A stretch of DNA of 64,000 nucleotides from Rhizobium sp. FY34. Its GTDB lineage: Bacteria; Pseudomonadota; Alphaproteobacteria; Rhizobiales; Rhizobiaceae. The notes beneath the pieces are model-generated. The model had not been told where the DNA came from. It saw nothing but the letters and a program-made list of their open reading frames with translations, and searched no databases. Positions 16,952 to 25,075 of the stretch are shown here, one piece after another (positions within the stretch are counted from its first letter, which is position 1; the number at the start of each line of letters is the position of its first letter). The stretch lies in NCBI RefSeq assembly GCF_005222845.1, contig NZ_STFZ01000006.1, positions 1 to 64,000 of the forward strand. The letters are read 5' to 3'. The translations under genes and the position numbers were made by a program.

Positions 16952-17554
16952 ATGACCATCCAGATCCGGAAAACCCTGCTGCAGATCGAAACGACCCTGA
17001 TCGAGGGCGGCAAGGAGGCGCCAATACCGCTGAAACTGTTTTCAGCCTTTGCCGTTGTGAAAAACCCTTGGGCCGGGCGCGGCTATATCGAAGATCTGAA
17101 GCCGGAAATCCATGCGGCTGCGCCCATTCTCGGCGCGCTTTTGACGGGCATGATCATCGATGCGGTCGGCTCGGGTGCTGCCGTCGAGGCCTATGGCAAG
17201 ACGGCGCTGGTCGGTCTTGATGGTGAGCTGGAACATGCTTCGGCGCTCATCCATACGCTGCGTTTCGGCAATCACTACCGCACGGCTGTCGGCGCAAAAT
17301 CCTATCTTGCCTTTTGCAATACGCGCGGGCCGGCCAATGCGCCGATCATGATCCCGCTGATGGACAAGAATGACGAGGGCCGCCGTTCGCACTATCTCAC
17401 CATCCAGACCTCCATTCCCGATGCACCGGCCGCCGACGAAATCGTCGTGGGTCTTGGCGCCTCTGTCGGCGGTCGTCCGCATCATCGCATTGGCGATCGC
17501 TATCAGGATCTGCGCGATCTTGAGCAGGATCTCGCCAATCCGGCCGGCGTCTAG
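16952..17554 (+). CDS. amino acid synthesis (AA_synth, DUF1185) family protein
   Basis: A 200-residue protein of Pfam family AA_synth (formerly DUF1185). Recognisable segments are KNPWAGRGY near residue 42, LIHTLRFGNHYRTAVGAKSYLAFCNTR near 97-123 and VVGLGASVGGRPHHRIGDRYQD near 166-187. Despite the family name no enzymatic role is established. ATG 16952 is preferred to the GTG two codons earlier, which lies inside the TGG-N4-CCA dyad. It is the first gene of a tightly packed operon: the next gene starts 5 bases later. Confidence 0.82.
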   Translation: MTIQIRKTLLQIETTLIEGGKEAPIPLKLFSAFAVVKNPWAGRGYIEDLKPEIHAAAPILGALLTGMIIDAVGSGAAVEAYGKTALVGLDGELEHASALIHTLRFGNHYRTAVGAKSYLAFCNTRGPANAPIMIPLMDKNDEGRRSHYLTIQTSIPDAPAADEIVVGLGASVGGRPHHRIGDRYQDLRDLEQDLANPAGV

Positions 17555-17559
17555 GGTTG

Positions 17560-18399
17560 ATGGCGATGGCTGCGATGGAACCCTCTGCCGCGCGTTTTGA
17601 TCCGCAGCCCTTTCTGCGCCGGGTCACTGCCGATGGGACAGCCTATGTCGATCTGGGCCGGGGCGAACCCGTCGTGCTCATTCATGGCGTCGGCATGCGG
17701 CTGGAGGCGTGGGGTCCGCAGCTTGGCGCTCTCAGCCAGACGCACCGCATCATTGCCGTGGACATGCCGGGCCATGGCGAGAGCGTGCCCTTGCCGAAAG
17801 GTAGCGATCTTGCCGCATTTGTTGCCTGGTTCGGCCGGTTTCAGGAAAGCCTGTCGCTTGGTCGCGTCAATCTCGCCGGTCATTCCATGGGGGCCTTGAT
17901 TGCTGGCGGCGCTGCTGCAACATTCCCCAAGCGCATCCGCCGCGTCGCATTGCTGAACGGCGTGCACAGGCGGGATGCCGAAGCAAAGTCTGCCGTTCTG
18001 GCGCGGGCCGCTGCCATTCCCGTGTCGGGTATTGATGTCGATGGCCCCGTCAAGCGCTGGTTTTGCGATGACGAGATCAGCCATCGGGCTGGCGCCCTGA
18101 CGCGCAGCTGGCTGACGCAGATGGATCACGATGCCTATGCGACGGCTTACAGTGCCTTTGCGGCAGGCGATGCCGTCTATGCGGATGCCTGGCGGCACGT
18201 TCAGTGCCCGGCTTTGTTTCTGACCGGGTCGGACGATCCCAATTCGACGCCTGCCATGGCAGACGCCATGGCAAAGCTTGCGCCGCATGGCTATGCGCGC
18301 ATCATCGAGGGCCATCGCCATATGGTCAATCTGACGGCACCGGATGACGTCAACCGCCTGCTCCGTGAATGGCTGGCTACACCGGAGGTGACAGGATGA
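17560..18399 (+). CDS. alpha/beta hydrolase
   Basis: A 279-residue alpha/beta-fold hydrolase. It shows the oxyanion-hole HG (VVLIHGVGMRLEAW near residue 45), the nucleophile elbow GHSMGA near residue 107 and the C-terminal catalytic His in IEGHRHMVNL near 250. It is similar in general form to RutD-type and other small catabolic hydrolases. In this operon it probably cleaves an ester, amide or carbamate produced by the monooxygenase, or processes the imported substrate. It overlaps the flavin reductase start by four bases (ATGA). ATG 17560 is preferred to TTG 17557. Confidence 0.87.
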   Translation: MAMAAMEPSAARFDPQPFLRRVTADGTAYVDLGRGEPVVLIHGVGMRLEAWGPQLGALSQTHRIIAVDMPGHGESVPLPKGSDLAAFVAWFGRFQESLSLGRVNLAGHSMGALIAGGAAATFPKRIRRVALLNGVHRRDAEAKSAVLARAAAIPVSGIDVDGPVKRWFCDDEISHRAGALTRSWLTQMDHDAYATAYSAFAAGDAVYADAWRHVQCPALFLTGSDDPNSTPAMADAMAKLAPHGYARIIEGHRHMVNLTAPDDVNRLLREWLATPEVTG

Positions 18400-19322
18400 C
18401 GATGTCGCTTGATGATCCGCGGGCGCTGCGCGATGCCTTCGGGGCCTTTGCAACGGGTGTGACGGTGGTGACTACCATCGGCCCTGACGCAAAGCCGATC
18501 GGCTTTACCGCCAATTCCTTCAGCTCTGTTTCGCTCGATCCGCCGCTTCTTTTGGTCTGTCTTGCCAAGACCTCCCGCAATTTTTCCGCCATGACGACGG
18601 GACAGGGATTTGGCGTCAACATTCTGTCCGATGCGCAGAAGGATGTGTCGAACACGTTTGCGCGGCCCGTCGAGGATCGCTTTGCCACTGTCGACTGGGC
18701 GCCGGGCCCGCATGGCGCGCCGATCCTCTCCGATGTGGCAGCCTGGTTCGATTGCAGCCTGTCTCAGGTCATCGATGCCGGCGATCACGTCATCCTTCTC
18801 GGTCGTGTCGAGGCTTTCGACAATAGTGGCCGAAACGGCCTTGGCTATGCGCGCGGCGGCTATTTCACGCCCTTGCTGGCGGGCAAGGCAGTTTCCTCTG
18901 CAGCTGTCGGGCATCTGCGTCTCAGCGCCGTCGTCGAGCGGCAGGGCGAGGTGCTTGTGATTGGCGAAGAGGCCTATGGCCTGCCCGGCTGCGATATCGA
19001 TCAGGGCGATCCGCTCGAGGCACTGAAAGCGCATCTGGAGGCGGTGACCGGCCTGCCGATGACGATCGGCTTTCTTTATTCGGTCTATGAGGGCCTCACC
19101 GACGGGCGCCAGCATCTCGTCTATCGTGCCTTTGCCGGCGAGGGCCCGGTCTCCACTGGGCGCTTTGTACCCATCGATACGCTGGCGCAGGCGGCTTTCG
19201 AGACCCCAGCCACGGCCGATGTTCTGAAGCGCTTTGCCATGGAAAGTTCGATCGGCAATTTCGGCGTCTATTTCGGCAATGAGATTGCCGGACGCGTTCA
19301 TTCCATCGCCAGGAAGGCCTGA
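18396..19322 (+). CDS. flavin reductase with an extra C-terminal Nudix-like domain
   Basis: A 308-residue protein. Residues about 8-160 are a flavin reductase-like (DIM6/NTAB) domain with FATGVTVVTT, GFTANSFSSVSLDPPLLLVCL and YARGGYF. It would supply reduced flavin to the monooxygenase encoded next. Residues about 172-300 look like a Nudix fold (LRLSAVVERQGEVLVI then LPG and LEAVTGL), but the catalytic REUXEE helix reads KAHLEAV, so hydrolase activity is unlikely. GGAGG at 18384-18388 is a good ribosome site for ATG 18396. Most such reductases are about 160-190 residues, so this one is nearly twice that. Confidence 0.82.
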   Translation: MTMSLDDPRALRDAFGAFATGVTVVTTIGPDAKPIGFTANSFSSVSLDPPLLLVCLAKTSRNFSAMTTGQGFGVNILSDAQKDVSNTFARPVEDRFATVDWAPGPHGAPILSDVAAWFDCSLSQVIDAGDHVILLGRVEAFDNSGRNGLGYARGGYFTPLLAGKAVSSAAVGHLRLSAVVERQGEVLVIGEEAYGLPGCDIDQGDPLEALKAHLEAVTGLPMTIGFLYSVYEGLTDGRQHLVYRAFAGEGPVSTGRFVPIDTLAQAAFETPATADVLKRFAMESSIGNFGVYFGNEIAGRVHSIARKA

Positions 19323-19324
19323 CA

Positions 19325-20362
19325 ATGAAGTTCTCTCTCTTCGTCCATATGGAACGGCTGGATGCAGGCCAGAGCCACAAGAGCCTTTACGAGGAGTTTG
19401 TGAAGCTGTGCGAGATTGCCGACAAGGGCGGCATGCACGCGATCTGGACCGGCGAACACCATGGTATGGATTTCACCATTGCGCCGAACCCATTCGTGAC
19501 GATTGCCGATCTTGCCCGCCGCACCTCGAATGTCCGGCTTGGCACCGGCACCGTGATCGCGCCCTTCTGGCACCCGATCAAGCTTGCCGGCGAAGCGGCC
19601 ATGACCGATCTCATCAGCGATGGCCGTCTCGATATCGGCATTGCCCGCGGCGCCTATTCGTTTGAATATGAGCGGCTGATGCCGGGGCTGGATGCCTGGG
19701 GTGCCGGCCAGCGCATGCGCGAGCTGATCCCGGCGGTCAAGGGTATCTGGCAGGGCGACTATGCCCATGATGGCGAGTTCTGGAAATTTCCCTCCACCAC
19801 GTCTGCCCCGAAGCCGCTGCAGGCGCCCATCCCGATCTGGGTCGCGGCGCGCGATCCCAACAGCCACGATTTTGCCGTGGCCAACGGCTGCAATGTGCAG
19901 GTGACGCCGCTTTGGAGCGGAGACACGGAAATCAACAGCCTGATGGATCGCTTCAACGCGGCCTGCGAAAAGTCGCCGGATGTTGAGCGTCCGAAGATCA
20001 TGTTGCTTCTGCACAGTTACGTCGCTGCCGACCAGGCGGATATCGAAACGGCAGCCCAGGAACTCAGCGTCTACTACAACTACTTCTTTGCCTGGTTCAA
20101 GAACGAGCGGCCGATCCACCAGGGCCTGATCGAGCGCCTGAGCGAAGAGGATATGGCGGCCAATACCGTGGTTTCGCCCGAGGTGATGAAGGCCAATCTC
20201 GCAATCGGCACGGCCGAAGAAATGATTGCCCAGCTGAAGCGCTACGAGGCGCTGGGCTATGACGAATATTCGTTCTGGATCGACACTGGCATGCCGTTTG
20301 AGCGCAAGAAAGCCTCGCTTGAGCGCTTCATTGCCGATGTCATGCCGGCTTTTGCGGAGTAG
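19325..20362 (+). CDS. luciferase-like flavin-dependent monooxygenase (LLM class)
   Basis: A 345-residue TIM-barrel monooxygenase of the bacterial luciferase family. The AIWTGEHHGMDF segment near residue 41 and RLGTGTVIAPFWHPIKLAGEAAMTDLISDGR near 77-107 (here split by position) are typical, as is GRLDIGIARGAYSFEY near 105. The enzyme would use FMNH2 from the adjacent reductase and O2 to insert oxygen into, or cleave, an organic substrate. It is two bases downstream of the reductase gene. The substrate cannot be read from sequence. Confidence 0.88.
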   Translation: MKFSLFVHMERLDAGQSHKSLYEEFVKLCEIADKGGMHAIWTGEHHGMDFTIAPNPFVTIADLARRTSNVRLGTGTVIAPFWHPIKLAGEAAMTDLISDGRLDIGIARGAYSFEYERLMPGLDAWGAGQRMRELIPAVKGIWQGDYAHDGEFWKFPSTTSAPKPLQAPIPIWVAARDPNSHDFAVANGCNVQVTPLWSGDTEINSLMDRFNAACEKSPDVERPKIMLLLHSYVAADQADIETAAQELSVYYNYFFAWFKNERPIHQGLIERLSEEDMAANTVVSPEVMKANLAIGTAEEMIAQLKRYEALGYDEYSFWIDTGMPFERKKASLERFIADVMPAFAE

Positions 20363-20366
20363 AGCG

Positions 20367-21830
20367 ATGCAGCGCTTCCAGCTTTACATCGATGGCACAT
20401 TCGAAGACGGGCAGGCCCGCTTCGACAGTCTTGATCCGGCAACCGGAGACGTCTGGGCGGATATGCCGGAAGCGCGCGAAATGGATGTGGACCGTGCGGT
20501 CAGAGCTGCGGAGCGCGCCCTTCACGAGGGGGCCTGGCCGAAGATGACGGCAACGCAACGCGGCAAGCTGCTCTACAGGCTTGCCGATCTTATCTCGGCG
20601 AATGCCGCGCGTCTGGCGGAACTGGAAACGCGCGATACCGGCAAGATCATCCGCGAAACTTCGTCCCAGATTGCTTATGTTGCGGATTATTATCGCTATT
20701 ATGCAGGCCTTGCCGACAAGATCGAAGGTGCAGTCCTGCCCATCGACAAGCCGGATATGGAGGTCTATCTGCGCCGCGAGCCTGTCGGCGTGGTGGCCAT
20801 GGTCGTGCCGTGGAACAGCCAGCTGTTTCTCTCGGCGGTGAAGATCGGTCCGGCGCTGGCGGCCGGCTGCACCATGGTGGTCAAGGCTTCCGAGGATGGC
20901 CCGGCACCGCTTCTGGAGTTTGCCCGGCTGGTGTATGAGGCGGGCTTTCCGCCGGGTGTCGTCAATATCATCACCGGTTTTGGTCCCTCCTGCGGGGCAG
21001 CACTCACTCGTCACGCCAAGGTCGCCCATGTGGCCTTTACCGGCGGGCCGGAAGCAGCCCGCCATGTGGTACGCAATTCGGCGGAGAACCTTGCCTCCAC
21101 ATCGCTGGAGCTTGGCGGCAAGTCGCCCTTCATCGTCTTTGCCGATGCCGATCTCGACAGTGCCGTGAATGCGCAGGTGGCCGGAATTTTTGCCGCCACC
21201 GGGCAGTCCTGCGTTGCCGGCTCGCGCCTGATCATCGAGGCTAAGGTCAAGGACGTGTTTCTCGAGCGCCTGACGGCGAAGGCGCAAGCGATCCGCATCG
21301 GCAGCCCGCTCGACATGGCAACCGAAGTCGGCCCCTTGGCAACAAAGCGCCAGCAGGATCACGTCGATGCCCTGGTTGCCGCTTCACTTGCCGCCGGTGC
21401 CCGGCTGGTGACGGGCGGCACGCGCCCGGCAGGACCGGGCAATTTCTACCCGCCGACGATTCTCGATTGCGACGGTATTTCCTCGCCATCGATGGTCGAG
21501 GAGTTTTTCGGCCCGGTTCTTTCCGTCGTCTCCTTCGAGACGGAAGAGGAGGCGCTGTCACTGGCTAATGACACGCGCTACGGCCTTGCCTCTGGCGTGT
21601 TTACCCAGAACCTTGCCCGCGCTCACCGGATGAGCCGCGGCATTCATGCGGGCGTTGTGTGGATCAACACCTATCGGGCGGTGTCTCCCATCGCGCCCTT
21701 TGGCGGCCATGGCCTGTCTGGCCACGGGCGCGAGGGCGGCATGGCGGCGGTGCTTGATTATACGCGCACCAAGACCGTCTGGCTGAACATATCCGACATG
21801 CCGTTCCCCGATCCCTTCGTGATGCGGTGA
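20367..21830 (+). CDS. NAD(P)-dependent aldehyde dehydrogenase
   Basis: A 487-residue ALDH superfamily enzyme. It contains VVPWNSQLFL near residue 150, the catalytic Glu in LELGGKSP near 250 and the catalytic Cys in GQSCVAGSR near 285, as well as EEFFGPVLSV near 380. It oxidises an aldehyde to an acid, probably the one released by the monooxygenase or hydrolase of this operon. ATG 20367 follows the LLM stop by four bases. The longer in-frame extension overlaps the LLM gene and lacks family sequence. Closest in style to aromatic or amino-aldehyde dehydrogenases, but I cannot assign the substrate. Confidence 0.9.
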   Translation: MQRFQLYIDGTFEDGQARFDSLDPATGDVWADMPEAREMDVDRAVRAAERALHEGAWPKMTATQRGKLLYRLADLISANAARLAELETRDTGKIIRETSSQIAYVADYYRYYAGLADKIEGAVLPIDKPDMEVYLRREPVGVVAMVVPWNSQLFLSAVKIGPALAAGCTMVVKASEDGPAPLLEFARLVYEAGFPPGVVNIITGFGPSCGAALTRHAKVAHVAFTGGPEAARHVVRNSAENLASTSLELGGKSPFIVFADADLDSAVNAQVAGIFAATGQSCVAGSRLIIEAKVKDVFLERLTAKAQAIRIGSPLDMATEVGPLATKRQQDHVDALVAASLAAGARLVTGGTRPAGPGNFYPPTILDCDGISSPSMVEEFFGPVLSVVSFETEEEALSLANDTRYGLASGVFTQNLARAHRMSRGIHAGVVWINTYRAVSPIAPFGGHGLSGHGREGGMAAVLDYTRTKTVWLNISDMPFPDPFVMR

Positions 21831-21834
21831 GCCG

Positions 21835-22155
21835 ATGTTTTACGAGATCCGCACCTATCGACTGAAGAACGGCGCCATTCCCGGCTATCTGAAGGTGGTG
21901 GGAGACGAGGGCATCGCCATCCAGAAAAAGCATCTGGGCGACCTGCTTGGCTACTTTTTCTCGGAAATCGGCCCGATCAACGAGATCGTGCATATCTGGG
22001 CCTATTCGAGCCTCGACGATCGTGAGGCGCGGCGCGCCCGGCTGGCCGCCGATCCCGACTGGCAGGCCTTTTTGCCGAAGATCCGCGACCTGATCGAGGT
22101 TGCCGACAACAAGATCATGAAGGCAGCACCCTTCTTTTTGCCAGGAGAACACTGA
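21835..22155 (+). CDS. NIPSNAP family protein
   Basis: A 106-residue ferredoxin-like-fold protein of the NIPSNAP family, with the characteristic start MFYEIRTYRLKNG and the HIWAYSSLDDREARRARLAADPDW segment in two parts near residues 60-84. Bacterial NIPSNAP genes are frequent in catabolic operons with monooxygenases, but their role is unproven. It starts four bases after the ALDH stop. Confidence 0.87.
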   Translation: MFYEIRTYRLKNGAIPGYLKVVGDEGIAIQKKHLGDLLGYFFSEIGPINEIVHIWAYSSLDDREARRARLAADPDWQAFLPKIRDLIEVADNKIMKAAPFFLPGEH

Positions 22156-22266
22156 CCTTTTTCGATGAAAACCAGGTTCCGGCCGGAACGACCAGAAGAA
22201 GCATCACGGCGGCCGAAATCCTTCATGCGCAGTCACGAACAGCGATTAAAACAAGGATAAGGGAAC

Positions 22267-23277
22267 ATGACGAGCAAGACCATCATCGCATCACTGGCCG
22301 TATTGCTGGGAGTAGCCGGCCAGAGCTTTGCTGCCGACATGGTGTTCACCAGTTGGGGTGGCACCACGCAGGACGTGCAGAAGGCGGCCTGGGCCGATAA
22401 ATTCACCGCCAAGGAAGGCATCAAGGTGCTTCAGGACGGCCCCACCGATTACGGCAAGATCAAAGCCATGGTCGAGGCCAATGGCGTGAACTGGGACGTG
22501 GTTGATGTGGAAGGCGACTATGCCATCCAGGCCGGCAGCCAGGGACTTCTGGAAAAACTCGACTTCTCGGTGATCGACAAGTCGTCGCTCGATCCGCGTT
22601 TCGTCACCGATTACTCGGTTGGCAGCTTCTATTATTCCTTCGTCATCGGCTGCAACAAGGATGCGACCACTGCCTGCCCTAAAAGCTGGGCGGACCTGTT
22701 CGACACGAAGAAATTCCCCGGCAAGCGCACCTTCTACAAGTGGTCGGCGCCGGGTGTGATCGAGGCCGCGCTTCTGGCCGATGGCGTTGCCGCTGACAAG
22801 CTCTATCCGCTTGATCTCGACCGCGCCTTCAAGAAGCTCGATACGATCAAGGCCGATATCATCTGGTGGTCCGGCGGCGCTCAGTCGCAGCAATTGCTGG
22901 CCTCTGCCGAAGCGCCCTTCGGCTCCTTTTGGAACGGCCGCCTGACGGCGCTTTCCGCCACGGGCGTCAATGTCGAGACCTCCTGGGCGCAGAATATCAC
23001 GGCAGCCGACGCGCTTGTTGTTCCGAAAGGCACGAAGAACAAGGAAGCCGCGATGAAGTTCATCGCCTTTGCCACGTCTGCACAGGGGCAGGCGGACATG
23101 GCAGCCGGCACCGGCTATGCGCCTGTCAACGTCAAGTCTCCGGCGCTGATGGACCCGGCCATTGCCAAGACGCTGCCTGACCAGCAGACTGCCTCGCAGA
23201 TCAATGCGGACATGGCCTATTGGGCAAAGAATCGCGATGCGATCGGCGAGCGCTGGTACGCCTGGCAGTCGAAGTAA
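22267..23277 (+). CDS. periplasmic substrate-binding protein, PotD/PotF-like
   Basis: A 336-residue extracellular solute-binding protein (family 1/2, polyamine-opine type). The signal peptide is MTSKTIIASLAVLLGVAGQSFA, cut after residue 22. Typical segments are VFTSWGGTTQDVQKAAW, VDVEGDYAIQAG, and the CPKSWADLFDTKKFPGKR block near residue 137. It delivers the substrate to the permeases and ATPase that follow. Polyamine/opine-type importers carry small charged nitrogen compounds, which fits the enzymes upstream. A strong hairpin follows the stop codon. Confidence 0.9.
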   Translation: MTSKTIIASLAVLLGVAGQSFAADMVFTSWGGTTQDVQKAAWADKFTAKEGIKVLQDGPTDYGKIKAMVEANGVNWDVVDVEGDYAIQAGSQGLLEKLDFSVIDKSSLDPRFVTDYSVGSFYYSFVIGCNKDATTACPKSWADLFDTKKFPGKRTFYKWSAPGVIEAALLADGVAADKLYPLDLDRAFKKLDTIKADIIWWSGGAQSQQLLASAEAPFGSFWNGRLTALSATGVNVETSWAQNITAADALVVPKGTKNKEAAMKFIAFATSAQGQADMAAGTGYAPVNVKSPALMDPAIAKTLPDQQTASQINADMAYWAKNRDAIGERWYAWQSK

Positions 23278-23292
23278 CACTGCACTGTTTCA

Positions 23293-23329
23293 GCGTTCCG
23301 CTCTGGGCTCCTTCGCCAGGGCGGAACGC
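23293..23329 (+). other. hairpin between binding-protein and permease genes
   Basis: GCGTTCCGCTCTGG (23293-23306) and CCAGGGCGGAACGC (23316-23329) form a 14-bp stem with one wobble and a 9-nt loop, without a T run. It lies directly after the binding-protein gene and probably stabilises that part of the mRNA, giving excess binding protein. Confidence 0.65.
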
Positions 23330-23391
23330 GAGATCGCCATGCTGCTGCGGCAGCCTTACGGTTCCCTGCAATCGAGACGGAGCGTGACGTG

Positions 23392-24273
23392 ATGGCCATG
23401 GTTAGTCTTGCCAAACCGGACAATGAGAAGCGCAATGCGCGTCGCAGGCCTGTCTTGTCGCGCGATTTCGTGTCGATACTTCCGGCGCTCTTGCTGGTTC
23501 TCGTGTTTTTCGTCGCACCTGTGCTGGCGCTTCTGTCACGCAGTGTCACCGAGCCGGTTTTCGGGCTGCAGAATTATATCGCACTGCTCGGCAGCTCCAC
23601 CTATCTGAAGATCTTTTTCAACACGTTCTTCGTGTCCGTGCTGGTCACTGTCATCTCACTCGTCATCGGCTTTCCGGTGGCTTGGACGCTGGCCATCATG
23701 CCGCAGCGCTGGGCCATGGTGGTGTTTGCCATCGTTCTCTTGTCGATGTGGACCAATCTTCTGGCGCGCACCTATGCCTGGATGGTTCTTCTGCAAAGAA
23801 CCGGCGTCATCAACAAGACGCTGATGGGCATGGGCGTCATCGACCAGCCGCTGACTATGGTCAACAATCTCATCGGGGTGACGATCGGCATGACCTATAT
23901 CATGCTGCCTTTCATCGTCATTCCGCTCTATGGCGTCATCCGCAAGATCGATCCGGCCATTCTGCAGGCCGCAGCCCTCTGCGGCGCCACGCGCTTCCAG
24001 TCGCTGAGGCTCGTGCTTTTGCCGCTGGCGGCACCGGGCATGATAGCCGGGGCGCTGATGGTCTTCGTCATGTCGCTTGGCTATTTCGTCACGCCCTCGC
24101 TGCTCGGCGGCACGGCCAATATGATGCTTGCCGAACTGATTGCGCAATTCGTCCAGTCGCTGGTCAACTGGGGCATGGGGGGAGCTGCAGCGCTTGTGCT
24201 TCTGGTGGTGACCTTGAGCCTTTATGCACTGCAGCTTCGGCTGTTTGGCCTGGCCGGCGGGGAAAGGACCTGA
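23392..24273 (+). CDS. ABC transporter permease (PotB-like)
   Basis: A 293-residue inner-membrane permease of the spermidine/putrescine type. Six hydrophobic segments are visible from about residue 28 to 285. The EAA-loop equivalent AAALCGATRFQSLRLVLLPLAAPG lies near residue 195-218 and contacts the ATPase. ATG 23392 is chosen; GTG 23389 and ATG 23398 are alternatives. The next permease gene starts two bases after its stop. Confidence 0.87.
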   Translation: MAMVSLAKPDNEKRNARRRPVLSRDFVSILPALLLVLVFFVAPVLALLSRSVTEPVFGLQNYIALLGSSTYLKIFFNTFFVSVLVTVISLVIGFPVAWTLAIMPQRWAMVVFAIVLLSMWTNLLARTYAWMVLLQRTGVINKTLMGMGVIDQPLTMVNNLIGVTIGMTYIMLPFIVIPLYGVIRKIDPAILQAAALCGATRFQSLRLVLLPLAAPGMIAGALMVFVMSLGYFVTPSLLGGTANMMLAELIAQFVQSLVNWGMGGAAALVLLVVTLSLYALQLRLFGLAGGERT

Positions 24274-24274
24274 A

Positions 24275-25075
24275 ATGCTGCTTAATTTCAACAGCCTGGG
24301 GATTTGGAAGTGGGCGCTTTTGACCATCACGGTTCTGACTGCCGCCTTCCTGCTGATGCCAATCCTGTTCATCGCTGCGTTGTCCTTCGGCTCATCCCAA
24401 TGGCTGATCTTCCCGCCACCCTCCTGGACACTGAAGTGGTATGGCGCGCTGTTGTCCGATCCGCGCTGGCTTGAGGCGGCCTGGACCAGTTTTCGGATCG
24501 CCCTGATCGTCACCTTCTTTTCGGTGCTAATCGGCCTTGTTGCCTCCTTCGGGCTTGTGCGCGGGCGCTTCATGGGACGCAGCACTCTGCGCGCCCTGTT
24601 CATGACACCGATGATCCTGCCGGTCGTGGTGCTGGCGGTGGCGCTCTATGCCTTCTTCCTGAGGATCGGGCTGAATGGCACGACGACGGGCTTTGTCATC
24701 GCGCATCTGATTGTGGCGCTGCCGTTTTCCATTCTGGCGCTGACCGGTGCGCTGGAAGGCTTTGACAAATCCATCGAGGATGCGGCCGTGCTTTGCGGTG
24801 CATCACCGCTTCGCGCCAAGCTGCAGATCACGCTGCCCTGTATCAGCCACGGCCTGTTTTCGGCGGCCATCTTCTCCTTCCTCACCTCTTGGGATGAGGT
24901 GGTGCTGGCCATCTTCATGGCGAGCCCGACGCTGCAGACGCTGCCGGTCAAGATCTGGGCGACGCTGCGGCAGGATCTGACGCCGGTGATTGCCGCGGCC
25001 TCGACCCTTCTCATCATTGTCACCGTGCTGTTGATGCTGATTGCAGCGGCGGTGAAAAAAGGACTGAAAGCATGA
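24275..25075 (+). CDS. ABC transporter permease (PotC-like)
   Basis: A 266-residue second permease. Membrane segments begin at about residue 12. The EAA loop (EDAAVLCGASPLRAKLQITLP) lies near residue 165-185. The start ATG 24275 overlaps nothing and follows the previous TGA by one base. It ends in an ATGA overlap with the ATPase gene, so the two are translationally coupled. Confidence 0.88.
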   Translation: MLLNFNSLGIWKWALLTITVLTAAFLLMPILFIAALSFGSSQWLIFPPPSWTLKWYGALLSDPRWLEAAWTSFRIALIVTFFSVLIGLVASFGLVRGRFMGRSTLRALFMTPMILPVVVLAVALYAFFLRIGLNGTTTGFVIAHLIVALPFSILALTGALEGFDKSIEDAAVLCGASPLRAKLQITLPCISHGLFSAAIFSFLTSWDEVVLAIFMASPTLQTLPVKIWATLRQDLTPVIAAASTLLIIVTVLLMLIAAAVKKGLKA

